The position numbers and the translations under genes were made by a program. From Paracamarosporium sp. OC-R06-R3 (lineage: Eukaryota; Ascomycota; Dothideomycetes; Pleosporales; Didymosphaeriaceae), in NCBI GenBank assembly GCA_019828545.1, contig JACVRA010000022.1, forward strand, positions 186,001-250,000: a stretch of DNA of 64,000 bases, given 5' to 3'. This document shows positions 25,284-37,513 of the stretch, in pieces. Below the pieces are notes generated by a model that saw nothing but the letters and a program-made list of their open reading frames with translations, did not search any database and had not been told where the DNA came from. Positions within the stretch are counted from its first letter, which is position 1. The number at the start of each line of letters is the position of its first letter.

Positions 25284-27367
25284 CTGTGAGCGCTTCCCTA
25301 CATTGTCCGAGATGGTTTTTATTCTACAACGATAGTTGTCAGATTGATCCTTTTCCATTTGGAAACGACAACTAGGATGGCTTGATTTCATGTTTTTTCT
25401 CATTACAAACTTGAACATAGCGGTACTTAGGTGGCGTATAGTACGCTACTGGAAGGGTCGTTGCATGGGTTGGCGTTCTCACTTGTTCCACTATGGGAGT
25501 TTTATGCATTATCTCCTTGAGAGATTGGTCATGGTTTTGCTTTAGGCGGTGCACATTGATACTGCGATTTCTCTCTGGGAGAACCAACTAAGCTGCTTGG
25601 AGATGTGGAAGGGCAGCCTGTAATTACATAGCTTCAAATGCATGATATTTGCATGACTGATCACTTGGTTTGATTGGTATTGTACTGATGTTGGAGGAGA
25701 TGCTCGTTAGCTATGGAGCTGTCAGGGTAGATGATGATACACATTATCTCCTTGAAGTCGACCGTTTGTCTAAAACTCAACTTTATACACAACGTGTGAA
25801 CGCGTCAATCTTTTCCGTTCAAATCAGTTGGTATTCTGTTCCCCTATTATTGTATTGTCCATACAACGCGTCCTCCAGGTCGCCCTCTTATGCAGCGCAT
25901 ATGTTCATAATAAAGCAGTAAAAGACGCTCTTTGTTTGTAGTACTTTTCTATTGCGATCTTAAACAATACAGCGCTCGATCATTGCACGCATGGATCAGA
26001 TGCTAAGCTTATGGATTGTGGAAGATGTCACGTGGGTCATGCCGTGGTAGTATTGTAGCAAGAGGCAATGAAGGTTGGAGTTGTGATTGGTGTACGGATG
26101 TTTAGATTGTGGAATATCTAAGGTTGAACTCCTGACCTTTGACGTTCGTAATTCCCAGTGTTTTCATTCCTATATCCTATTCTATGTTCTGGCTGCGCGT
26201 ATTGCCTGATCTCCTCCCTTGATACATTTTCTGCTGTGGACCAGGCAAACTTTTTAACTGATTGGAAACATCTCTTACGAAGTTTGGTCAATCACTTGTG
26301 CATACTCCAATTGCTTTGCGAGTGTTGGATCGTCAGTCACACCGGCTTCGAGTTCTATTATTTCTCACTCTAGGTCGCCAGACCATCTATCGACTAGCTG
26401 AAACTTCTTACTTCCTCGTCTACTTCGGCTCTATCTCTCAATTCTCTCCCTCACCTGCGTGAGGAGGCCTTTTTTTGTCTCTCTTTCACTATCAGCGACG
26501 CCAGCGAGAGCTCGCGAAGGGTATATCAATCCGGCCTCGTCTGCTCCAAATCTTCTTCTTTTCCCCACAACAACAATACTCTTCGGGTCTCGATACTCAA
26601 GACTTTCAGACTCAACCAACTCTCTTATACTCTCATACAACTTGTTCTACATCTTCCACTGCCTCAGCTGCAAGCCAACTACCAGCGACATCTTCTGCAT
26701 CACTGCCATCAGTGCTGCTCACTACTAGACATTGACGAAGCTCATCATCATCATCACTGTAAGTGCCCCACTTCCTTGACAGCTTTCGCGGGCGCTCTTT
26801 CCTCACATGAGATGTGCCAAGCCTGACTTTTAGTCGCGGTCACCACGGCAATCTCCCACGCGACTGCCCGTTTGTATTTGTCCACATCATCTTCTCCGCC
26901 TGCCTTTCGAACCTCTCTTCTTCACATCACCACTCTACTTGAGAATTTCAACTCCCCCCATCATCACAACACATTCACTTACGCAGCCGTGTTTTGTACG
27001 TTGCAGTCACACCTCACATCTCCCTTCCAGCTGCTTTTAGGTTGTTGTCGCTCGCGCAATCCCATAGGTGGCATGCCCAGCATTTGAAGCTCTTTGCTGA
27101 CTTTCCTCAGCCCCCGCGGCCTCGATTGCGATCGCCGCTCGCCCTTAAGCTCTTAGACTACCCTTGCAAGGTCACCAGGTATGTACCGTCACCCTTTACC
27201 TTCATCTCGGCGTCCAAACGCCAGTCTATAGCTTCTGCGAGCCCTTGGAGCGCGTTGCTGCGGAGATCATGCCAGCTAGGCAAACGATCTTGCAGCGCTC
27301 TCCCACCCACGACCATACTCGTTTGTTTCTGATGGGTTCATGCTGATATGACGTGACAGAAGTCAAC
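25284..27367. other. long upstream region/leader of the Argonaute gene
   Basis: About 2.1 kb. The left half holds the RNA14 3' end and AT-rich sequence. From about 26400 the plus strand becomes strongly C/T-rich (CTCTC, TCATCATCATCATCAC), which is typical of a long fungal 5' leader. A consensus donor (CT|GTAAGT) at 26759 and an acceptor (GTGACAG) ending at 27359, just before the Argonaute ATG, could bound a leader intron of about 600 nt. This is inference. Confidence 0.4.
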
Positions 27368-30300
27368 ATGGGTGGCCCAGGCAAGCGCCGTGCTCAGATC
27401 GAGAGGAAGGGCACTAGCTCTGCTGGAGATTCCTCGGGCCGCTCGCGTGATGCCACTCAGCATTCCGTCCCCAAGTCTATTCCTCCCCTAGACGGCAATC
27501 GGGACCCTACCACGAATCAGGGCCTCAAGGCTGAAGACTACTCGCGAGCTCAAGATCTGAAGAACATCTCCGAAGCTCTTGGCTATGCCGGTTGGTGCAT
27601 TGCCCGCGGAGTAAGTACAAACGCCTATAATCTTGCGGTTCCACATAATCTGCCCGTTCCTCTGGCTCGTGCAGGGTATGCGAGAAGTCAAAGATCTTGC
27701 AATCGCAGTGGTCACGCTCGACCTCGCAGCGATACCCATAGAGCCTCATCTTGAGGATATAAGAGGGCTTCCCCTTCCTTTGTTTTTTCTTCTTCTCTTC
27801 GTTACCAGCAGTCTTTAGTACTCCCCACAGCCCCATCAGACAACATCCACTATCACATCACAACATTTCAAGATCTTTGGACCCATTTCCAATTGCCTCC
27901 CCTTCTTCCCACATTGTTCTACCGCCTCTCCCACACCAGCTCCCCTTTATCATGGACGAACACGTTCGCTGTCGCACTGACGACTTCTCTCGCTATCGGA
28001 ATTTCAATCTTGATACTAACATCCACAAGTTCACGGTTCCCTCGGAGCTCCCTCAGCGTCCTGCAAGGTTCAATTCCGTTGGCAGGCCTACAAACGTCAC
28101 ACTCAACACGTTCAATGTGAACAGCTTCCCCAAGCAGCTTGTCTACCAGTACGACGTAGGTTAAGCCTTCCTTCTGCTTTTTTGCGTTGACTAACATGGC
28201 TGTAGGTCTCGTGGGGTTCGAACACCGATAGCAGCAAGCGTGTCCTTGTCAAGAAGATATGGCACTCAAAGACTGTTAAGACAGAGCTGGGCGAACCAGA
28301 TGAACGTTGGATCTATGACAGCAACAAGCTGGCTTGGTAAGCTAGTGTACCTTTACTTCCAATCGTTGTTCTCCTCTGACATACATAGGTCTGGCAAGAA
28401 ACTTTCTCGCAATGAGGTTCGCATTGAAGTGGACTTGGATGAAGAGGAGGCGGAAGAGCGTGCTGGTAAAGGTCTCAAGCCTCGCGGTAATAGGGAGTCC
28501 GGCAAGAACAAGCACAAACTCTTCCTCAAGTTCACCCGGAAGCTTGACTTCTCCGCTCTCCAGGCATTCTTGGATGGGAAAGCAGCCTACTCGACTGAGT
28601 GCATCGACACTATCAACTTCCTGGACCACCTCATGCGCGAAGGTCCTAGCCAGAAGTACACTCAGATCAAGAAGTCTTTCTTCCAGCGTGGTGAGACTCG
28701 CTTTGACCTTGGCGGTGGTGTCGAGGCATTCAAGGGCGTCTTCTCTTCTCTTCGACCTTGCCTGAACGACAAGTTCGAGAAGTCTTTGACTGTCAATGTT
28801 GATGTCGCCAATGGCACCTTCTGGCGCTCACAGGATCTCGGTCGTGCTGTGGTCCAAAGCTTCGGCTGCACTCCTCAACAATTTGCAGCGCGCTTCAGGG
28901 AAGCTCAGTCGGACTGGAAGCACAGCATGCTCAAGAAGGATCTTCGCCGCTTCAAGCGTGTCGGTGTCAGCGCGACCCACATCAACCCACACGTCCAGTA
29001 TACCATTGAAGAGTTCGTCGACATGGATGTCAATCAAGCCACCTTCAAGAACAAGGACGGTAGGAAGCTTTCGCTCAGGCAATACTTCCAAGAGACCTAC
29101 AATAAGACCCTGATGATCGGGGTTCCTGTGGTCAAAGTCACCAAGAAGATCCGTGGTAATCCTGTCTACCTTCCCATCGATGTGCTCCACATCGACCCCA
29201 ATCAGCGGTACAATACGAAGTTGAGCGATACCCAGACTTCCAACATGATCAAGTTCGCCGTTACTCTCCCCACGGAGCGATGGAGGGCTGTCATGGATGG
29301 TGTGCGACTCCTCGGTTGGCAAACTGATCCCATTCTCCAGCACTACGGTCTGCAGATCAATGCCGCCCCGTCCAAGGTCAAGGCTGCCTTGCTTCCACCA
29401 CCCGTCTCTCGCTTTGGACAGAAGAGTCGTCAAGCTACTGTCGATCAGAAGGACTTGCTCCAGGGTCGCTGGCGTCTTGACGGTCGCCAGTTCATTCTCC
29501 CCAATACCGAGAGGCCGATTAAGGCTTGGGGTATCTGCGTTATTCAAGGTCGCGGTTCGGCTTCGCCACAGGCCGCTGAGCATTTCGCCAAAGAGTTCGT
29601 CAAGATTTACACGGCTCATGGCGGCGTCATTGCCTCCCACCCGCAGCATGGCCAGAAGCCATGGATTGGTCCTGGTAATTTGTCCGACGGCGGTGAAATG
29701 GTGAACAAGGCATTTCAGTCGACAGGCAACCGCTATCAGTGCAGGCCGAGCATCGTGTTCTTCATCGTCAACGACCGCAACGTGGAGGTCTACCGTCGAA
29801 TCAAGAAATCTATGGACATCCGCTTCGGTGTTGTGAGCCAGGTCATCCAGTCTAGACATGCCCAAAGCGCTACTGCACAATACATCTCCAATGTGTGCAT
29901 GAAGGTTAACGCTAAGCTCGGCGGCGCAACGAACGTGACTCAGTCTCAAGTCATTCCGAAGCTCAATCCCAAGGCCAATTCTATCTCGACAATGGTCGTG
30001 GGTGCTGACGTCTCCCACCCTGCGCCTGGAGCTGGATCTGGTGAGGCTGCTTCCTTCGCTGCCATCACGGTGTCCAACGATAGAAACTTCACTCGATACT
30101 GGGCTGAAGTGCAGACCAACGGGCACCGTGTTGAGATGGTCAGCACGACCAACATCGAAGATCACTTTGGCCATATGGTGAAGAATTGGATGCAGCGCCT
30201 TGGTAACGGCAAGCCACCGGATCGCGTGATCTACATCCGCGACGGTGTGAGCGAGGGCCAATATGCCGCCGTCCTAGATGAGGAAGTCAGGGACATGAAG

Positions 30301-30828
30301 ACAGTCTTCAAGAAACTGGGTTGCAAGAATGCGCCCAATTTCTGCGTCATGATTGCTGGAAAGCGCCACCACATCCGGTTCTTCCCTGATCAAGGTGATC
30401 GCAACAAGAATCCTCTGCCTGGCACATTGGTGGAGTCTGGTTGCACTCATCCGCACGAGTTCGACTTCTACCTCTGCTCCCATGTCGCAATCAAGGGTAC
30501 CGCTCGCCCCATCCATTATCAGTGCATTCTCAATGAGGGCGGTGCATGGCAGGCGGCGGAAATCCAGCAGTTCCTATTCGAACACTCTTACCAGTACATC
30601 CGCTCCACGACTCCGGTCTCGATGCATCCGGCGGTGTACTACGCTCACTTGGCCGCGGATCGTTCCAGGGCTCATGTTAGCGACAGCCCCGTCTCATCCG
30701 GCAAGAAAGAGGCTCAAGGTCAGGAGGCGCGCTCTTCCACTGGCTCCTCTAGCCGTGCGATCGAGGTTGCTCCGCTTCAGGCCATGCCTGCGAACACGGG
30801 TATCCGTGAGACCATGTGGTACATCTAG
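27368..30828 (+). CDS. ago/qde-2-like: Argonaute (RNAi slicer)
   Basis: Best model: exons 27368-27610, 27940-28155, 28206-28336 and 28389-30828, giving 1009 residues. The last three exons are secure (YQYDV-SWGSN and KLAW-SGKKLS junctions). The link from exon 1 (ending LGYAGWCIARG) to exon 2 is less sure because it needs a 329-nt intron. Domains in order: a short N-terminus, the N domain from about RPARFNSVG, a linker, PAZ, MID, PIWI. The PIWI tetrad is complete: Asp737 (GADVSHP), Glu779 (HRVEM), Asp815 (YIRDGVSEGQY) and His950 (YYAHL), so cleavage of target RNA is expected. Role: small-RNA-guided silencing (quelling or meiotic silencing) in the cytoplasm. Confidence 0.93.
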
Positions 30829-32767
30829 ATTGCTGTCCAAGGGAAACTGCGGACATGGTTTTACGGTGAAGATGCGGCGATGGCAATAGGTGGGGTTTTC
30901 CGACCTGGTTTGGACTTTTTTATACGTGCTTAGGGTCGAATAGGCACCAGGTTATGGGTTTCGACTTTATTGACCTGGTCTCTGTCGGCTCTGAGAACTG
31001 ATTGTGGATGCAAGACTTTCATGCCCTTTCCTAGGTCCTGGTTTTCTTATCTTATTGAGAGCAATGGTTATGAGCGTGCGACCGGAATCGAGAGGATTCA
31101 TAATGGCGACAGAATAAGGCTTGGGGGCTATAGTCTTTGTGGTGGTTCAATGCCTCTTGCAGCTTTTCCCGGCTAGGCTTTCTACAACAGGCAATGAAGC
31201 ACCGACTACGAATGAAAAACTTATAGATATCTTCTTGTCTTGTAGCGCTTGCGTGATGGTGATGAAGCGTTTGAGACTTGTGAAAGCGTTATTCGTCCGT
31301 CGTCAGGAAGAGCGGGTACATAATATAAGGAATCAAGGTGTCAGGATTGCGATGGCGAGTGTCTAGGGAGTTCGAAGCCTTGGAAGCAGCCGTATCTCGA
31401 CTAACGGAATACCGAGGAGTATGAGGCGGAAGAATACCGGAGACGATGAACCCGGCTCGGGAACCGGATGTACTTGGCATGTTGTGTTGAGATTGGTTGG
31501 GGATGTGGTAGTCCGCGGTTGTGGCTGTGGTATGTATCGTGGTGTGAAGAGAGGTCTTTGAGGTTAACAAGAAGAGTTGAAAAAAGGGATGGGAGTTAAT
31601 AGGGTGCGACACCAGAGATTCCGAGACGTAGAAGGGTTATATTGAAGAGATTGATTGATAAAATGGTTAAGGAATGGAGGTTTTATCAGACTTAAAGGAG
31701 AGTAGAATGGATAGATAGGGCATCGAGACACTGACATTTAAATGGGGATCTAGTGATGAGTTGACTTAAAAAAGGGTATTTTTAAGTAGAAGGAATGGTT
31801 GGGAAGGACGATTTGTTGAGCAGGACGTTGAGATTTGGGTAGGCTGCTAAAGAAGGATGCGAAGACGGAGCTGAGGGTTTGGATTGTTGGGACGGTTGTA
31901 CCGACATCATTATTGAAGGATGTGCAAGGAACAGAGCGCGGAAGCCAGCAAAACACTCGAAAAAGATCTACCAACAACACCGCCGGGCACGAGATCCTTC
32001 TAAATACTCTTTCAGGATACCCAAGCATCAAAAGCATCAAGGAGATTCGTAAAGGATCACAGGACCGAATGGCGCGCGCGCAAAGCCAAAGATGTATCGT
32101 CAAATTATTTACCTTTGCTCCACGGGCGCGCCGAAACGCGCAGAAGCTCAGGGGGTAAGCAGACGTCCGTAAGGGTATCTCTCTCCCCTTCATTTTCCCC
32201 TCCAGCAGCCTCATCGACAGGAGAAAGCAGAGTGAATATGAAGGGTTTTCAGTTTATGTATGGAGAAGAGAAAGCGCACGCGAAGGCGCGCCGAATAAAA
32301 ATCAGGATGACAGGGTTAGTCAGCGGGTGGATGCGGGAGGCTCAACGCGGCATAGCGCACACGCGAAAAGGGTTAATTTCTTGGTGGTGGGGTTGCGTTG
32401 CGAGGCGGGGCTATTTGTTGTCAGTCATTGCTGAGACGGTTCGAAGAGTCACACTTGTGCGCTGGCTGCTGATTCGGTGAGTCCTTGGGGTGGCTGTGGT
32501 TTTGTGCGTACAGTGCTGATTTTTGGGGGTTAGAAGAGTATAAAGCGCCCCCGGACCCTCGAAGCTTAACCAACCCACCGACGAGAATCTCCTCATCGAC
32601 CCGACACGCACGCGAGCACATATTTGCTGCACCTATATAACCATTACGAGCCGTATTCGATTTCGAATCACCCTACGAACGCAAACGCGAACAACAGCCG
32701 AGTCCTTGACTCTCGACCTTGACTCTCCCTGCGTCATACCTACCACACACACAAACCTACAGCAACC
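30829..32767. other. long intergenic region upstream of the PP28 gene
   Basis: About 1.9 kb with the Argonaute 3' end on the left. Two GGCGCGCC palindromes lie at 32125-32132 and 32285-32292, each followed by GAA. A minus-strand frame near 31292-31480 (MPSTSGSRAGFIVSG...) has no support. Confidence 0.45.
32539..32544 (+). promoter_or_regulatory. candidate TATA box of the PP28 gene
   Basis: TATAAA about 225 nt upstream of the ATG at 32768, the only such motif near this start. The leader after it is rich in CG and then in CTAC/ACAC. This is an inference from sequence and distance. Confidence 0.35.
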
Positions 32768-33548
32768 ATGTCTACGGCACGCGGTCGCGGTGGCAAGTTC
32801 AGCAAGCCCAAGCGTGGAGGCGGCAAACATTTCTCGCGCGATCTGCAACCACTGAACGCCGATGGCGAGGTCGTCGGCATGTGGGGTGTGCGTCTTTTCT
32901 GAAAAGAACCAACGACTGAAAAAGCTAACACGCGCCTAGGATGAGCCTGCCAAAGAGGAATCTGAAGAAGAGGAGGAGTCCGAAGAAGAAGAGTCTAGCG
33001 AAGACGAGAACGCTAAGCCCCAGCAAGAGATGACCCGCGAGGAGCGCCGCGCTGCCGCCAAAGCCCGCAAACAGGCCGCCATCGCAAAGCAGAACCAGAA
33101 AGTGCCCGAAGCTGGTGACCTCCCTTCCTCGTCGGAAGAGGAGTCCGACGACGACATGCCCGCGAACCCGAATCACACAGCTAAGGCTCGCAGTCAGGCT
33201 GCCAAGGCACCCGCGGCCTCCGATGCCCCTGTTAAAGACAAGGGCAAAGGCAAGCAGGACCTTAGCCAGCTCAGCCGACGTGAGCGCGAGGCTTTACAGG
33301 CACAGCAGGCGAAGGAACGATACGAGAAGCTACACGCTGAGGGCAAGACGGATCAGGCACGTGCCGATCTCGAGCGCTTGCAGCTTGTGCGCGAGCGCCG
33401 TGAGGCCGAGGCAGCCAGGAAGAAGGCTGAGGCCGAGGAGCGCGCTGAGCATGAGAAAGCAAAGGCAGAGCAGATAGAGCGTGAGAATCGGCGGAGGGAG
33501 GCTGCCATGGGTAGCAAGCGCGGCGGCAAGGGTGGCAAGAAGAAATAA
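32768..33548 (+). CDS. PP28/PDAP1-type phosphoprotein
   Basis: Predicted 242 residues from exons 32768-32887 and 32940-33548. The N-terminus [24 protein letters not shown] is close to the start of 28-kDa heat- and acid-stable phosphoprotein (PDAP1). Acidic Glu/Ser runs follow, good casein kinase 2 substrates, then the conserved [27 protein letters not shown] block (residues ~135-165), a long charged helix and a [10 protein letters not shown] end. The protein is highly charged throughout and probably soluble. Family knowledge: PP28 proteins are conserved from fungi to animals, with a poorly known role, sometimes linked to growth-factor binding in animals and to translation or RNA. The ATG follows a typical CAACC leader. 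Confidence 0.87.
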
Positions 33549-34130
33549 ACTACCGTTGTTTTCGTCGAGGGCATCTCAAAAAGTGGAGTGCTAAACGCAT
33601 CTGCCGGTTTTGCATGCATATGGGATGGTGCTTCTTGCGTTGCCTGCGAGGAGCAAGAGATTCATGACTTCACGAGATACGGTGGTGGAGATTGGCAGTA
33701 CGACTGTCTAGCCGCATCCATAGACACGTATAGAGCACGATTTCTTTCCGGCACATCTCCTTCCAACCCGGTTTACCTATCTCGTATGCCATGCCTTTGC
33801 GCCCTTATCATGTACACTCAACTGCTCCGTACTTCAAGGAAGCGCGACAGAATACCATCGAATGCATCAACGTAGTGGTTAACCTTCAAAAAGGTAATTG
33901 TAGACGCAGCCTTTCGTATCGTGTAGCCTGAGCCCTTGTCGTGTTCGGCGCCCTCGAGCGTATCCCGCTCGACCAATCACGAAGCCGGACTTCAAATCAT
34001 CATCGTCAACATATAAATCGAGCTTAATTCGCCACCATGAAGATACCAAGTGCCACATCGAAGATTCAATTCTCACTGACCATACAACGTTTTCTATATT
34101 TCTCCTCGCTTCCGAAAAGGCTATGACGTC
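33549..34130. other. intergenic region, promoter of the HNH-like gene
   Basis: About 0.58 kb between two tandem plus-strand genes. Contains the PP28 3' end and, at its right edge, the TGACGTCA palindrome described separately. Confidence 0.5.
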
Positions 34131-34131
34131 A
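34124..34131 (+). promoter_or_regulatory. CRE-type palindrome/mini-uORF at the start codon
   Basis: TGACGTCA ends on the first base of the ATG at 34131. The ATG at 34123 opens a reading frame of three codons whose stop TGA overlaps the main ATG (ATGA). The octamer is the perfect site for CREB/ATF-type bZIP proteins; the ATGA overlap could allow reinitiation. Either reading is inference, and the octamer may be chance. Confidence 0.35.
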
Positions 34132-35078
34132 TGAGTGAAGCAATTGCTTCGGACGAACAGACAAACTTTGAGACTTTCCGAGATTGCTTCAGCGAACCTG
34201 TGCTGAAGGCATTAGCAGCGCCGATCGAGAAGCCGAAAAAGAAGAAGCGGGTTGCACGAAAGAGCAAGGATTGCAAACATGACAGGAATAAGATTGTCAA
34301 GAAGGAGGAGGCCGAGGTGAAACGAGACGTCAATACGGAAGAACAGACCACAGCAGAAGATCTGGGAGAATTCATCGATGTACGATTATTTCTCATTTCC
34401 TAGAAAATAGTAGTAACATGTCACTCAGTATCTGTCAAGTGTCATCTTCCCGTCGCTACCCCTCGATATACGGACCCTCTCCTATTCCAAGTACAAAGAC
34501 AGTTCCCAGCTTCAAGATCGCTACTCAACACCATTATCGGCATCTGCTTCGATACAACTGATAAACCTAATACCGCCCACCGCCATCGACTCTCTCACCT
34601 CCTACACCCTTCTTCCCTCTCCGCCAGACGCACTCGATCTGCATCACTTCTTCACCCCATTCCTAACAAGCTATGTCACCGCAGTCACTGCACCTCCACC
34701 CATATGGTCAACCACTAAAACCTCCGCCTGCGAGCTTTGTCTACGAGACTGGATCCCGCTTACATATCATCATCTGATACCGAAGAGTACGCACGATAGG
34801 GTGCTTAAGAGAGGGTGGCATAGTGAAGAGATGCTGGGCAGTGTGGCGTGGTTGTGTAGAGCGTGTCATAGTTTTGTGCATAGGCTTGCTTCAAATGAGG
34901 AGTTAGCGAAGAGCTTCTATACAGTTGAGTTGATCAATGATGGTGGGGTCGATGGTAAGTGGATAGTTTTCTTAAAGATGACGGAAGAGCTCATACATAT
35001 GCAGGTGATCCTGAGAAGAGGGACGTTGTGGAGGGGTGGGTAAAGTGGGTGGGTGGCGTGAGATGGAAGAGTCGGTAG
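34131..35078 (+). CDS. conserved fungal protein with HNH-like zinc motif
   Basis: Predicted 282 residues from exons 34131-34379, 34429-34954 and 35005-35078. All junctions keep frame, and the last exon gives DPEKRDVVEGWVKWVGGVRWKSR. The N-terminus is Lys-rich (EKPKKKKRVARKSK), likely nuclear. The second half contains a CELC pair, PLTYHHLIP, RGWHSEE, then a second CRAC pair with HSFVHR (residues ~195-245). The layout Cys2...His-His...Cys2-His is that of an HNH/treble-clef zinc site. Such proteins are widespread in filamentous ascomycetes, but I know no proven function. A DNA/RNA nuclease role is possible from the motif alone. The start codon is overlapped by a mini-uORF. Confidence 0.8.
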
Positions 35079-36415
35079 GGCGCAAGATGATGGTCACGTG
35101 TGGGACACTGTGAGTGCATCACGGGTTTACCATGGCAGATTACCGAGTACAAAGCGAAACTTATGACTTAGCTTTGAGTATCTATTTCAAGCGAACGCTC
35201 GATGGTGATCACTCCCCAAGGTTCTGGAATGGATCGTCGGGGTTCTAATATTAGACGGGTATACGACCCATGAAGTCCAGAACATACTTTCATCGCACAT
35301 GCGCTATGCGCTTGCTATCTACATGTAGTCACGTTGGCAAATACATTTACAGGCCTTATGCTGAAATAGAAACAAGAGATGAAGCACATTCTTGACTCTT
35401 ATGTCAAACGCAAGGGTATTATCTTGCGAAAGATGTCTCCCGATTTAACTCGGATAGCAGAGTACCCGATATCCTCTTCGGAATTCACCAAAATTCTTCC
35501 CTTGTGAGCCAGTCAAAATATAGAGTGTGGTTTATATACGTGAGAGTCAATCTCGGACCCAAAAGTTTGGTTTGACATGCAACTGACCTTTTTGGGGCTT
35601 TCCTTGACCGCTGCCACCACGACTGCATTTTCCCACGTCATTCATCTAAAAGTGAGACCATGACCTAAAAAGAAATCATACTCGTACTGCGGAATGCATG
35701 AAGCCCGAGCCTCGTGACCATATGTTAACTTTAAGAGCTTACAAATTTCAGTGGCCAAGTTTCTACGACGTCTTAATCATTCGGACAAACGCTTCAAAAA
35801 TTCACGAACATCGGTTACGTGATCTATTCTGGGCATATGCACATCTTGATACGTTGGAGAAAGCAGAAGCGAGAAGTGTAAGATACAACGGATGACGCAT
35901 CACCTCAACTGGTGGCCCGACATCCATTTCCATTGGACCTGCGTCGGGCGTCTCTCCTCGCCTTGCATCCATCAGTCAAATCGACAAGCCAACACCTTCA
36001 CCATGGGCATGCGCAAGCCTCGCGGTTGCGCCGAACAGCCAATCGTATTTCCTCTCTCCCGCACCGCCACAAACTGTGGCGTAACCGCTTAACCAGCTCT
36101 GCACGCATGAGCGCGCTGTCATCTCACACGCAGCTTGCAGCGTCAACAACGCTATATTTAGGTGCAAGGCAAACATCGCGTACCCCGTTCGGGCTTATCA
36201 TAAGGCGGATTTAATGGACTGAAAGAGCGGTATGCTGGGCTGCACGCTGCTAGTAGTACTTCCCAGACAGACGGGAGCCGCACTGGGCGCTGGCTTCTTA
36301 TTATTACACAGACCACCTCTTCCGGACGATACCACGGCAGTTCCTTAGCCATTCACAGTTTCATCTTTGTCTTTTTTTTTTGCTATCACCACTGTAGTTG
36401 TATCAAGCTTCCTAG
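35079..36415. other. intergenic region
   Basis: About 1.3 kb between plus-strand genes. It carries no frame with family-like sequence; a T10 tract lies at about 36372-36381, close to the next ATG. Confidence 0.45.
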
Positions 36416-37513
36416 ATGGTACAGTCCATGGCTTCACAACTATCCTTCCTTGACTTTCCAACGCCAGTTCGCCAAAGAATTTATACATACCTTCTCGCTC
36501 CCCATCCCAACGACAGCGAAACAGTCATAAACTATTCACTCAAATGGAACTGGCTCGATAATCCTAGCAACACTACCTTCGGCAGGGTTTCACAAATCGA
36601 CGTATGTCGCTGTCCGCGCCAGAAGCCTCGTGCAAAAAACGTCGAGGTGGAGGACCACATATACACGCGATTTGAGTGCAATGGACCCAAAGTCAAGTTC
36701 AAGAATGGGAGGGAAGACCTATGGGTACCATCGCAAACGTATGCGAATAGCGGACAGATCAACTTTCTACGGCCAGCAAGAGAAGAAGAGTTGAGCAGGC
36801 GACCGAATGCTAATATCTTAAGGACTTCCAGAACAGTATATGAGGAAGCGCTTCCGATCTTGTATCGTGGGCGCAACTTGCTTTTCGTCACTGGACCCTG
36901 TCCGAGAGGGAGATATCAAGCGTACGCTGCGCAGACGTTCTTCGCCCGCTTGTCTACATTTGCAAGGGCACATGTCACGGACTTTTCACTCATTGCTGTA
37001 CCTCACGAGGAAGATTATAGTGGTGAAGCTACTGGAGCAGCGTATGCCAACCTTGTGGCTTGGATTCAGCTCAACCTACCTTCGTTCAAGAGGCTAGGAA
37101 TCAATCTATGGCACCCGCAGTCGGCGAACACACTCAAACCGTTCGAAGACTTGTTGCAGAAGGATACTACGAAGATTGAACTAGATCGTGGACAAAGAGA
37201 TGGGTGGGTGGACGAGATTGAAGACGTGGCGAGCTTTAGAGCTGCTCTGTCAACGGAGGAGCATGGGGAGGAACATGTTCGCGTGGGACCATTATGGGAG
37301 GAAGTAAAAACTAGTGATCCAGCAAGTGGGGGACGGATGATGGCTGTTACACCGAGGCCGGAAGCACTATTGGACAAGTGGTGGGGCAAAGACAAAATGC
37401 CGGTCGAGAATAATCCTGATGAGGATGACGATGGATGGTCATATGAGCTACTTAGTCCTACAAGCTCAGTGAAGAAGACCAAAGCCGAGACGGACAGTTG
37501 GGAAGTTGTCTGA
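36416..37513 (+). CDS. F-box-like fungal protein, unknown role
   Basis: Intronless gene for 365 residues; the ATG at 36416 and a second in-frame ATG at 36428 are both possible starts. The start LSFLDFPTPVRQRIYTYLL matches the 'LPxxxRxxIYxYLL' motif common to a large group of fungal F-box-like proteins. It is followed downstream by ILRTSRTVYEEALPILYRGRNLLF (residues ~132-155), the second hallmark of this group. The C-terminal ~110 residues are acidic and probably disordered. Some members are thought to be substrate adaptors of SCF ubiquitin ligases, but most are uncharacterised. It lies 620 bp before the HET gene on the same strand; a functional link is not shown. Confidence 0.75.
   Translation: MVQSMASQLSFLDFPTPVRQRIYTYLLAPHPNDSETVINYSLKWNWLDNPSNTTFGRVSQIDVCRCPRQKPRAKNVEVEDHIYTRFECNGPKVKFKNGREDLWVPSQTYANSGQINFLRPAREEELSRRPNANILRTSRTVYEEALPILYRGRNLLFVTGPCPRGRYQAYAAQTFFARLSTFARAHVTDFSLIAVPHEEDYSGEATGAAYANLVAWIQLNLPSFKRLGINLWHPQSANTLKPFEDLLQKDTTKIELDRGQRDGWVDEIEDVASFRAALSTEEHGEEHVRVGPLWEEVKTSDPASGGRMMAVTPRPEALLDKWWGKDKMPVENNPDEDDDGWSYELLSPTSSVKKTKAETDSWEVV

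Noticed and set aside
28828..30261. 477-codon minus-strand ORF
   Set aside because: Exact antisense shadow of the conserved Argonaute PAZ-PIWI exon; no family features of its own.
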